A stretch of DNA of 64,000 bases from Simiduia sp. 21SJ11W-1 (GTDB taxonomy: Bacteria > Pseudomonadota > Gammaproteobacteria > Pseudomonadales > Cellvibrionaceae): positions 1,116,001 to 1,180,000 of the forward strand of contig NZ_CP090959.1 of NCBI RefSeq assembly GCF_024138675.1, read 5' to 3'. Below, piece after piece: positions 55,743 through 63,243 of this stretch; position 1 is the first letter of the stretch, and each line of letters begins with the position of its first letter. The notes beneath the pieces were generated by a model. That model was given only the letters and a program-made list of their open reading frames with translations, had not been told where the DNA came from and searched no databases. The position numbers and the translations under genes were made by a program.

Positions 55743-55776
55743 AGCCCTGCACGCCGGTTTGACGGCGGGCAGGGCT
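55743..55776. terminator. Hairpin downstream of a small exported gene
   Basis: AGCCCTGC / GCAGGGCT arms enclose CGCCG / CGGCG, a long hairpin without a T run on the minus strand. It may end or protect the 3' end of the transcript from 55794-56300. Confidence 0.5.
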
Positions 55777-55793
55777 GCGTAAAACCTTCAACA

Positions 55794-56300
55794 CTAGAAG
55801 GAGCAAACGGCTTCGTTTTGATCGCCGGTGGCTTGGCCGCCCTGGCTTTCACACAAGTACATAAACAAGTTACAGGTTGAGTTTTCGCCGTTGTACGAGC
55901 AGCAAACGCCACCGGCACAGTCGGCAATTTCATACTTGGGCATAGACTGGGGCGCCGCTACCTGATTGGCGCCACTGGGCGTAGCCGGTTTTGCACCGGG
56001 AATGGGGCGCCCGCTGCGGTGGTGCTGCATGAGCAGGCGGTCGAAGTCCCGTGCTTTCAGTACGCGCTTTGCACTTTGTGGTGCTGCCCGCATGGGCGTT
56101 GCGCGTGGTGCCGGGGTTGCCTGTGCCTTTTGAATGGCGGGCAACAGCAAGCCCTTGGCCTGGTTGCACTCGGGTGAAACAACTTTGCTATCTGCGGGTG
56201 TCGGGCAGGGTTTGGCGACTTGGCGATCGGTGTTGTCGGCCAGTGCCAAATTGGCGCCGCAGGTAAATAGGGCCGCGATAAAAAGTGAACGCATAAACAT
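55794..56300 (-). CDS. Small exported Cys-rich protein, unknown
   Basis: 168 residues with a signal peptide ending A-N-L-A-L-A. A Pro/Ala-rich middle is followed by a Cys-rich end (I-A-D-C-A-G-G-V-C-C-S-Y, S-T-C-N-L, Y-L-C-E-S, A-V-C-S-F), six Cys that could make three disulfides. AAGGAG precedes the ATG at 56300. Its upstream region has a TGAACC-N16-CGAC element. No family recognised; a secreted effector or surface protein is likely. Confidence 0.75.
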   Translation of the reverse strand: MFMRSLFIAALFTCGANLALADNTDRQVAKPCPTPADSKVVSPECNQAKGLLLPAIQKAQATPAPRATPMRAAPQSAKRVLKARDFDRLLMQHHRSGRPIPGAKPATPSGANQVAAPQSMPKYEIADCAGGVCCSYNGENSTCNLFMYLCESQGGQATGDQNEAVCSF

Positions 56301-56358
56301 GATCTTTATCTCCTTGTGAATGATCGGGTCGCACGGTTCTGTGCGCCGTTGTGAGTAG

Positions 56359-56384
56359 GTCGCAGGTGCGCCTTCAATGGTTCA
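56359..56384 (-). promoter_or_regulatory. Candidate ECF sigma promoter (TGAACC-N16-CGAC)
   Basis: Minus-strand TGAACC at 56384-56379 and CGAC at 56362-56359, spacing 16, preceded by an A tract. The -10-like part reads CTGCGACCTA. It lies about 60 bases before the Cys-rich gene's ATG. Confidence 0.65.
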
Positions 56385-56667
56385 TTTTTTCTTGTTAATT
56401 CACCGATCACGATGCAACTACGGCAACAGCCATCAATATCTATGGGCGTTATTGCTCGAAAAGCCGGTAGCAGCCATTTTAGGGCTTATGGCCTGAGTTG
56501 ATATGGGCAATAGGAAATAAGCAGGGCTGCACTTATCAGGATTTAAAATTAACCCGAGGTGGTGCGGTGGGCGTACCTGACAAAACTTAAGAAAGTATGA
56601 GGGGGCCGTGGCGGCTGTGAGCAGTGCCGGTTTTAAAGGCGATAGTAGGTGGTAGTAGGCGTTAGAA

Positions 56668-56694
56668 GGCGCCAACACCTTGGGTGTTGGCGCC
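56668..56694. terminator. Perfect 12-bp stem hairpin
   Basis: GGCGCCAACACC and its exact complement with a three-base loop (TTG), 33 bases after the stop codon of the minus-strand gene at 56727. The flanking T content is modest (minus strand TTCTAACG), so it may be a terminator or a 3' protective hairpin. Confidence 0.65.
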
Positions 56695-56726
56695 TGTTTG
56701 CGAGCTGCTGGCCGGGCTTTGCCTGA

Positions 56727-57176
56727 TTACTTGAGCACGGTTACGTGGCCGCGGTGCTCGCACTTTTTACCCTTGTGTTCACCGGTGGTTACTTTGCCAC
56801 CCACGCAGCTGGATTTCTCTATCAGCTTGGGTGTTGCTTTATCGATGGGTTTGGCGATGCTTACGGGCTTGTGTTGGCGCTTACCGGTGGCCAGGCCGCT
56901 GGCGGCGTCTCGGCTCGGGCTGCCGATCCAGCGTGCGCGCCCTTGTTTCACTTCAAGTAATTGCCCGTCTTCACGTAAAAAGTAGCCGTTGCCCAAGCGC
57001 GATTCCTGGCCGGGTGCGGCATTCAGCGTGGGCCGGGTGGCGGCCAGCCTGTCGAAGCCCTGGTTGGCTTCGGCAACAGCCTTGGCTTCGCCGTCGATGC
57101 CATCAAATTTAATATAGGCTGCCGCATCACAAAATTGTGGGAGCAGAATAAACAGCAGTGGAATGATGAATTTCAT
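56727..57176 (-). CDS. Small exported protein with Hcp-like N-terminal motif
   Basis: 149 residues, signal peptide ending F-C-D-A-A. The mature N-terminus A-Y-I-K-F-D-G-I-D-G-E-A resembles the first strand of Hcp-type tube proteins (I-K-I-D-G-I-K-G-E-S), but the rest of the Hcp fold is missing. The C-terminus has a basic stretch with two Cys (S-S-C-V-G-G-K ... K-K-C-E-H-R-G-H). CAGGAGG precedes the ATG, and a TGAACC-N16-CGAC element lies about 40 bases upstream. Function unknown. Confidence 0.75.
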   Translation of the reverse strand: MKFIIPLLFILLPQFCDAAAYIKFDGIDGEAKAVAEANQGFDRLAATRPTLNAAPGQESRLGNGYFLREDGQLLEVKQGRARWIGSPSRDAASGLATGKRQHKPVSIAKPIDKATPKLIEKSSCVGGKVTTGEHKGKKCEHRGHVTVLK

Positions 57177-57213
57177 GGTACGCCTCCTGGCGATGTGTGG
57201 GTGTTATGGCTTT

Positions 57214-57239
57214 GTCGTGGCAAGTGCGGTGGCGGTTCA
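57214..57239 (-). promoter_or_regulatory. Candidate ECF sigma promoter (TGAACC-N16-CGAC)
   Basis: Minus-strand TGAACC at 57239-57234 and CGAC at 57217-57214, again 16 bases apart, preceded by a T/A tract. It sits in the 90-base gap between the HDOD gene end and the small exported gene. Confidence 0.6.
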
Positions 57240-57266
57240 AAAATATTTTATATTGTTTGGCAAGTA

Positions 57267-58160
57267 TCAGCGTAACGTATCAATGTATTCGGCAATAGCA
57301 TCTTCATGCTTGCTGATCAGTTGCAGCAGGCCGAAGTCGTCGAGCTGTTGGTATTTCTGTGGCAGGTTTTGAAAGGCCGGCAGCGCGCGTAGGGGTGGCA
57401 GGTCGTCGGCGTGGGAAAAAATCACCAGCGAGTGATAGAGCGCAAGGTTGATGATTTCAAGCGCGCTGATGCTTGGCGCCTGCGGCATCGACCAATTGCC
57501 GGCGTTGCGAATCATGTCTATATACACCTCATCGAGCTGCCACTTCTTGATCAGAATTAACCCCAGGGACTTACTGTAACTTTTGCAGAGCGCTATGTAG
57601 TCCTCTTGGGTGGGCTCCATGGGTTTGTCGTTAAAGGCCGAAAGCACCGCCAGTGTGCCGATTTCACTTAAAAAGCAGCCGGTAACCGGCTGAAATGTGG
57701 GTTTGAATTGGGTGGCCTGGGTGAGCAGTATGCAGATGGCGGTTTTTACGGCCTGGCGCTGCCAGCTCAGTATAAACAGCCGCTTGAGGCCTGCGCTTTT
57801 CATCACAAACAGGCTTTTGACACTGTGCGACATCACGATTTGGTCGATGATTTCCCGGCCCAGCAGGCGCACGGCGTCGTTTAATGTTTTGGCTTGCGCC
57901 ACGGTTTTGTAGATGGCCGAGTTGGCGGTTTTCATGATCAGCGCGGCAAGGCTTGGGTCTTGCATGAGCAGGTTTGCCAGCTGGTTGTGGCTGGTGAGCG
58001 GGTTGGCAAGGGCCTTGCGGATGCGCAGGGTAATGGCGGGCAGGCTCGGCAGTTGCTCTTCGCCTTTCATCACCTGTTGGATGACATTGCTGTAAATGGC
58101 AAATTCGGGGTTGTTAGCCGGCATGGGTGAGAAGCTGTCCCTGGTTGCGTTATGCGCCAC
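57267..58160 (-). CDS. HDOD domain signalling protein
   Basis: 297 residues. The HDOD domain covers about 35-240 (L-P-S-L-P-A-I-T-L-R-I, then L-A-A-L-I-M-K-T-A-N-S-A, then A-V-R-L-L-G). HDOD proteins are HD-related but lack catalytic residues and act in signalling, often with cyclic di-GMP enzymes. No other domain is attached. It is on its own between the small exported gene and the M3 peptidase gene. Confidence 0.9.
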   Translation of the reverse strand: MAHNATRDSFSPMPANNPEFAIYSNVIQQVMKGEEQLPSLPAITLRIRKALANPLTSHNQLANLLMQDPSLAALIMKTANSAIYKTVAQAKTLNDAVRLLGREIIDQIVMSHSVKSLFVMKSAGLKRLFILSWQRQAVKTAICILLTQATQFKPTFQPVTGCFLSEIGTLAVLSAFNDKPMEPTQEDYIALCKSYSKSLGLILIKKWQLDEVYIDMIRNAGNWSMPQAPSISALEIINLALYHSLVIFSHADDLPPLRALPAFQNLPQKYQQLDDFGLLQLISKHEDAIAEYIDTLR

Positions 58161-58197
58161 GCGTGGGCTGCGTGCACATTGAGCTTAGCAGAAACAA

Positions 58198-58222
58198 CAC
58201 AGCCGGCAGGGTGCCGGCTGTG
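58198..58222 (-). terminator. Intrinsic terminator of the M3 peptidase gene
   Basis: An 11-pair stem CACAGCCGGCA / TGCCGGCTGTG with a three-base loop, followed on the minus strand by TTGTTTCT. Lies 26 bases after the peptidase stop codon. Confidence 0.8.
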
Positions 58223-58247
58223 AGGGTGTTACGGTGGGTGCTTAGGC

Positions 58248-60422
58248 TTAGTTGAGGCCGCGGCGCTCCAGCAGTGGCTCGATGTTAGGCTCGGCGCCAC
58301 GGAAGGTTTTGAATACGCTCATGGCATCTTCACTGCCACCGCGCGACAGCAATGTCTTGCGGAAGTGATCGCCGTTTTCACGCTTCAAACCACCGTTTTC
58401 CTTAAACCACTCTACGGTATCGGCATCCAGTACTTCGCTCCAGATGTAGGCGTAGTAGCCGGCGGAGTAGCCGCCCATGATGTGGGAGAAGTAGGTGGAG
58501 CGGTAGCGCGGTGGCACGGCATTAACCTTGGCGCCTGCTTTTTCCAGCGCTGCGGCTTCGAAGTCTGTGACTTTTTCGGCGGCAGGCACCTGATCGGCGG
58601 TGAGCTGGTGCCAGGCTTGATCAATCAATGAGGCTGCCAGGTATTCGGTAGTGGCGTGGCCCTGATTGAACTTCTCGGTGGCCAGTACTTTATCAAGCAA
58701 CGCTTTTGGCATGGCTTCGCCGGTTTTGTAGTGCTTGGCATAGTTCGCCAGTACTTCAGGCCAGTTGGCCCACATTTCGTTCACCTGCGAGGGGTACTCT
58801 ACGAAGTCGCGCGGAACCGAAGTGCCGGCGAAGTAGGGGTACTGCACATCAGAGAACATGCCGTGCAAAGCGTGGCCGAACTCGTGGAACATGGTGTTCA
58901 CTTCATCGTAAGTGAGCAATGTGGGCTCACCCGCCGGTGGCTTGGGGATGTTCTGGTGGTTGGCAACCACAGGCTGGTGGCCCATGAGGTTGTTTTGGGC
59001 AACGTAGGCGTTCATCCAGGCGCCACCACGCTTGGAACTGCGCGCGTAGGGGTCGAACAAAAACAGTGCCAGGGTGCTGCCATCTTCTTCAAAAACTTCG
59101 AAAATGCGCACATCCGGGTGGTATACGGGCAGGTCTTTGCGCTCTTTGAAGGTGATGCCGTAGAGCTTGGTGGCGGCAAAGAACACGCCGTTTTGCAATA
59201 CGTTATCCAGTTCGAAGTAGGGCTTTAGCTGGTCGCCATCGAAGTTGTAGCGTTGGGCGCGCACCTTTTCGGTGTAGAAGGCCCAGTCGCCGGCTGCTAC
59301 TTTAAACTTGCCGCCTTCGGCATCTACCATCTTTTGCAGATCGGCCTGCTCGCGTTTGGCGTTGGCAACGGCTTTTGGCGTCAGGGTGGCCAGGCGCTTG
59401 TTCACGGCTTCAGTGGTTTGCGCGGTTTGGGTTTCCAGGCTGTAGGCCGCGTGGTTGGGGTAGCCCAACAATTTGGCGCGTTCGGCGCGCAGTTTTACCA
59501 CTTCTGCCAACACGGCGCGGTTGTCGAATTCACCGCCCTTTGAGCCGCGGGCCAAAGAGGCGGCCATAATGCGCTGGCGCACGTCGCGGTTGGTGAGTGA
59601 AGACAACGGCGGCTGGCCCGAGGTGTTCTTCAAGGTGATCACATACTTGCCTTCCAGGCCGCGTTCTTTGGCTTCTTCGGCAGCGCCGGCAATGGCGGCC
59701 TCAGACAAGCCATCAAGCTCCGCTGCGGTATCTACCACTACGGCCGATGCGTTTACTTCCTTCAGCACGTTTTGGCTGAATTTGGTGGAGAGGCTCGCCA
59801 GTTTGCTGTTGTAATCTTTCAGCTTTTCTTTATCGGCGTCAGACAAGTTGGCACCGGCACGTACGAAATCGCGGTAGTAGATTTCTACCAGACGCAGCGA
59901 CTCTGGGTCGAGGTTTAGTTGGGTGCGCTTGTCGTAGATGGCCTTCACGCGCTTAAACAGGGTGTTGTTCAGCAAGATGGCATCGTTGTGGGCCGAAAGC
60001 TTGGGCGCGATGTCTGAGCGGATGGCTTCCAGTGTGTCGTTGGTGTTGGCCGAGGTCATGGCGAAAAACACATTGGCAACGCGCGTGAGGATGGCGCCTG
60101 CGCGCTCCATGGCAACCAGGGTGTTTTCGAAAGTGGGCGCCTCTTGGTTGTTGGCAATGGCCTCAATTTCCGCCAGGTGATCTGCCATGCCGCGCTCGAA
60201 AGCGGGGGCGTAGTGGCTGTCTTTAATTTGATCGAAAGGCGGCAGCTTGAAGTAGAGCGCGCTTTCTTTAAAAAACGGGTTGCTGGCCTCGGCAGTGGCT
60301 GGGGCGGCAGTGGTGCTTTGCGCCTCTGTTGTGGCACTGGCTTGGGTGGCGTCTTCTTTGCCGCAACCGGTGGCCAATACCGCGATGGCCGTAGCCAATA
60401 GCAGGGGAGAGCGGGAAATCAT
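58248..60422 (-). CDS. dcp: M3 peptidyl-dipeptidase, lipoprotein form
   Basis: 724 residues. The signal peptide ends in a lipobox (L-A-T-G-C), so the enzyme is lipid-anchored, unlike E. coli Dcp. Zinc motif H-E-F-G-H-A-L-H-G is intact, and V-E-Y-P-S-Q-V-N-E-M-W and Y-A-K-H-Y-K-T-G match Dcp rather than PrlC. It removes dipeptides from C-termini of peptides in the periplasm. ATG at 60422 has GAGGATT upstream. Monocistronic with a terminator. Confidence 0.93.
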   Translation of the reverse strand: MISRSPLLLATAIAVLATGCGKEDATQASATTEAQSTTAAPATAEASNPFFKESALYFKLPPFDQIKDSHYAPAFERGMADHLAEIEAIANNQEAPTFENTLVAMERAGAILTRVANVFFAMTSANTNDTLEAIRSDIAPKLSAHNDAILLNNTLFKRVKAIYDKRTQLNLDPESLRLVEIYYRDFVRAGANLSDADKEKLKDYNSKLASLSTKFSQNVLKEVNASAVVVDTAAELDGLSEAAIAGAAEEAKERGLEGKYVITLKNTSGQPPLSSLTNRDVRQRIMAASLARGSKGGEFDNRAVLAEVVKLRAERAKLLGYPNHAAYSLETQTAQTTEAVNKRLATLTPKAVANAKREQADLQKMVDAEGGKFKVAAGDWAFYTEKVRAQRYNFDGDQLKPYFELDNVLQNGVFFAATKLYGITFKERKDLPVYHPDVRIFEVFEEDGSTLALFLFDPYARSSKRGGAWMNAYVAQNNLMGHQPVVANHQNIPKPPAGEPTLLTYDEVNTMFHEFGHALHGMFSDVQYPYFAGTSVPRDFVEYPSQVNEMWANWPEVLANYAKHYKTGEAMPKALLDKVLATEKFNQGHATTEYLAASLIDQAWHQLTADQVPAAEKVTDFEAAALEKAGAKVNAVPPRYRSTYFSHIMGGYSAGYYAYIWSEVLDADTVEWFKENGGLKRENGDHFRKTLLSRGGSEDAMSVFKTFRGAEPNIEPLLERRGLN

Positions 60423-60557
60423 CGTTGAATCCTCTTCTGTCTTATTGTGTGGCGTACCCGGTAGATGGCCGGGTACACGGGTGACTATAGGACGGCTGGC
60501 AGCCGCAAAGCCCCAATAAATGACGGGGCGTTCATCGTGCTCAAGCCTCACATTGCC

Positions 60558-61757
60558 TTATTTACGCGGCAACTGTGACTGTAAAAACCGCAACTGATTG
60601 CCGCCCATCACTTTTGCAATGGTGCCAGGCGGCAGGTCTTCGGCCATCAGCGCCTGGGTAATGAGCACCAACTGGCTTGTGTCTATGCGGGTGGCAACGG
60701 CGCCATCAAAGTCAGACCCAAGGGCCACCGCATCCTCACCCAAAAGTGCCACGGCTGCGGCAATGGCGCGGGCAATACCCGTTGGGGAGTCGTCGCAAAT
60801 GGCACCCGCCCAATAGCCAATGCCAATCAAGCCACCTTTGTTGGCGATGGCCTGCATGAGTGTATCGGGAATATTGCGGCGGCTATTGCAGTGGCCGTGG
60901 GTGCCTGTGTGGCTCACGATCAACGGCGTGCTTGAAAGCGAGAGTGTATCGCGCACCACCGCCGGTGAGGAGTGGGATACGTCAATCATGATGCCGAGCC
61001 TGTTCATTTCAAGCACCGCCTGGCGGCCAAAATCCGTAAGGCCTGCATTGCTTGCGCCATGTAGCGAGCCACCCAAGGCGTTATCAAAAAAGTGCTGCAG
61101 GCTCATCATGCGAAAACCGGCATCGTAGAGCACCTGAATATTGCCGATTTCACCATCGAGCGCGTGCGAGCCTTCAGTGCCGAGCATGGCGCCCACCACA
61201 GGCTCACCGGCTGCACGGCGTTGAAGTAGCTGGACAAGTTCTGCCTGATTGCGCACCAGCATGGCCTGGCCGGGTGCCTGGGCCACAAAGGTGTGCAGCT
61301 TTTCTGCCTGGTAGAGTGCGCGCGCTGTAAGGCTTTGCCAGGTGTCTTGCGGCCAGCGCTGGGCCAAGGCCAGCAGGGTGACGTTATCGCGGGCATCGGC
61401 GTGATTTTGGTGGTAGTTAAGCCCGGCGGGCGTTTTGGTTACCACGGTAAACATCTGCAGTGCCACATTGCCCGCGTGCAGGCGCGGGAAGTCTACATGG
61501 CCACGCCCGGCGTGCTCCGTGAGATCGCGCTGCCAAAGCAGCGAATCTGCGTGTAAATCGGCAATAAATAGCTGCTCGTGTAAGGCCTTGGCTTCATCGC
61601 TTAGCATGCTTGCAGTAGCACTTAATGGCAGCACCTTATTCATGCTGCGCTCGGCAAGCCCGGGGCCAATGGAAAGCGCCAGGGCTACCGCGGTAATAAG
61701 GATGATGATCAGGCCTGTGAGCGAGTACTTAATGATTGCGCGCCGTGAATGAGCCAT
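60558..61757 (-). CDS. Membrane-anchored dipeptidase, M19 family
   Basis: 399 residues. An N-terminal membrane helix (about 12-32) anchors the enzyme, whose zinc motifs are present: A-D-L-H-A-D-S, D-V-S-H-S-S, V-S-H-T-G-T-H and G-S-D-F-D-G-A. M19 enzymes split dipeptides, sometimes with D-residues. Together with the Dcp gene next door it could process peptides in the periplasm; the two are 135 bases apart and probably separate transcripts. Confidence 0.93.
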   Translation of the reverse strand: MAHSRRAIIKYSLTGLIIILITAVALALSIGPGLAERSMNKVLPLSATASMLSDEAKALHEQLFIADLHADSLLWQRDLTEHAGRGHVDFPRLHAGNVALQMFTVVTKTPAGLNYHQNHADARDNVTLLALAQRWPQDTWQSLTARALYQAEKLHTFVAQAPGQAMLVRNQAELVQLLQRRAAGEPVVGAMLGTEGSHALDGEIGNIQVLYDAGFRMMSLQHFFDNALGGSLHGASNAGLTDFGRQAVLEMNRLGIMIDVSHSSPAVVRDTLSLSSTPLIVSHTGTHGHCNSRRNIPDTLMQAIANKGGLIGIGYWAGAICDDSPTGIARAIAAAVALLGEDAVALGSDFDGAVATRIDTSQLVLITQALMAEDLPPGTIAKVMGGNQLRFLQSQLPRK

Positions 61758-61904
61758 GGGGTTCCTGTATTTATTGTTGTGTTGGTGGTAATGGCCACAT
61801 CTTACCTTATGAAAATAGACACGCCAGTATTGTGGCTTGCAATCTGTTTACCGGCCGGGGGCAACCCTTGCGCCTTGCCCTTCTAAAGTTTGTGGCTGAA
61901 GACT

Positions 61905-62477
61905 ATGATTGCTGGCAGTTTCTTCTATTACTATTCCAAGGCAATAACATTGAGAATATTTTTTGGCTGGTTGGCCCTTTGCTTTCCGCTAGTTATCTGG
62001 TTTTTTAATGCATTCACAAGCATAACTGCAAGATGGCACTTCGCTGAGCACCATCGCTTTTTTGATTTGCTTGCTGACGTGGGAAGTTTGGTTGTTTTTT
62101 CACTGGGCTTGGTGCTTTTACTGAAGCGTGAAGACGTGTTAAAAGCGATTGCACTGGTGGCTGTTATTTTTACCGGAATCCAATTTTGGATATGGCAAAG
62201 CACACCAGAAAGGTCGCTGGCAACGCTAGAGCTGCCGTCCGGTGTGGTTGCTGCAATCGCTGTGAATAGAGAAGATTTTACCGTTGAAGGTGCTGTTGAT
62301 CTGATTTTATATCGCCCCTATTGGGGGGTGTTTATCGAACCTGTGGCAACACTTGCCCGAGTGGACTATGTGTTTGAGTGCCGTTTGACACAGCCCAGGC
62401 CAGGAGTAGTGCTGCTGGAGCTTGAATTGCTGGATCACCAACAAAAGCAGTTGTTGGTCAGCATCCCCGATTTGTAG
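61905..62477 (+). CDS. Small membrane protein of unknown function
   Basis: 190 residues from the ATG at 61905 (GAAG upstream); a GTG at 61890 would add five. Three hydrophobic segments (about 14-33, 51-67, 78-94) are followed by an exported-looking beta domain (L-E-L-P-S-G-V-V-A-A-I, W-G-V-F-I-E-P-V). No family recognised. Confidence 0.7.
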   Translation: MIAGSFFYYYSKAITLRIFFGWLALCFPLVIWFFNAFTSITARWHFAEHHRFFDLLADVGSLVVFSLGLVLLLKREDVLKAIALVAVIFTGIQFWIWQSTPERSLATLELPSGVVAAIAVNREDFTVEGAVDLILYRPYWGVFIEPVATLARVDYVFECRLTQPRPGVVLLELELLDHQQKQLLVSIPDL

Positions 62478-62563
62478 CACCCCCGGCCGATAGGCGGCCA
62501 CCGCAAATCATTCCACGGTATTACCATTTAAAAGTTGCATACCTCTTGCGCTGCCCTTTATTA

Positions 62564-62601
62564 CCTTCTAAACTTTCAGAAAATATTGAAAGTTTAGAAG
62601 G
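62564..62601. promoter_or_regulatory. Perfect 15-bp inverted repeat before the GbsR-like gene
   Basis: CCTTCTAAACTTTCA and its exact complement TGAAAGTTTAGAAGG are separated by eight bases. The right arm ends seven bases before the ATG and includes the ribosome site AGAAGG. Such a site fits autorepression by the MarR-type regulator, and an RNA hairpin over the ribosome site is a second possibility. Confidence 0.75.
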
Positions 62602-62608
62602 CGATCCT

Positions 62609-63142
62609 ATGACCAAAGCCCAGCTTCACGATTGCGTACTGCATTTTGGCGAGATGGCCAGCCGTTGGGGGTTTAATCGGTCTGTGGGGCAGGTGCTGGC
62701 GTTGGTGGTGTTCAGCGAGGCGCCCCTATGCGCGGATGACATCAGCGAAGCGCTGGGAATTTCGCGGGGCAATGTCAGCATGGCAGCCAAAGAGCTGCAA
62801 AGTTGGCGGTTAATTCGCGTGGTACGCAGCCCAGGTGATCGCAAGGATTACTACGGCCCCAACGGCAGTTTGTGGGATATGGCGCAACAGGTGCTCAGTG
62901 AGCGTCGCAAACGTGAGGTAGACCCAACCTTAAGCCTGTTGCGTGGGCAACTCATGCTGCAAGACGATCAAGCTCCCAGCTACGCAACCCAACGCATGCA
63001 GGAAATTCACGATTTACTCGAACTCTTTACCCGCTGGTTGGATGATGTGCAGCGCTTGAAGCCTGCGCAATTGCAGGCGCTGTTAAAGCTTGGTGCAGGC
63101 GTGGGCCGGGTGCTGGAGCTAAAAGACAAGGTGTTTCGCTAG
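62609..63142 (+). CDS. GbsR/MarR family transcriptional regulator
   Basis: 177 residues. The winged helix (D-D-I-S-E-A-L-G-I-S-R-G-N-V-S-M-A-A-K-E-L, then G-D-R-K-D-Y-Y) is typical of GbsR-like proteins, followed by a helical dimer part. In many gammaproteobacteria such a gene precedes cytochrome bd oxidase genes, as here (101-base gap). ATG at 62609 chosen for AGAAGG. I infer control of itself and of cydA. Confidence 0.88.
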   Translation: MTKAQLHDCVLHFGEMASRWGFNRSVGQVLALVVFSEAPLCADDISEALGISRGNVSMAAKELQSWRLIRVVRSPGDRKDYYGPNGSLWDMAQQVLSERRKREVDPTLSLLRGQLMLQDDQAPSYATQRMQEIHDLLELFTRWLDDVQRLKPAQLQALLKLGAGVGRVLELKDKVFR

Positions 63143-63243
63143 CTTGTGGTTCACAAGAGAATAATGTCGCTTCATAAAATTGGTGCAGTCATTTGTGCGC
63201 CGGCGGCCGGTTAGGCCTGCATCTCTACCTAACTGGAGGCACC

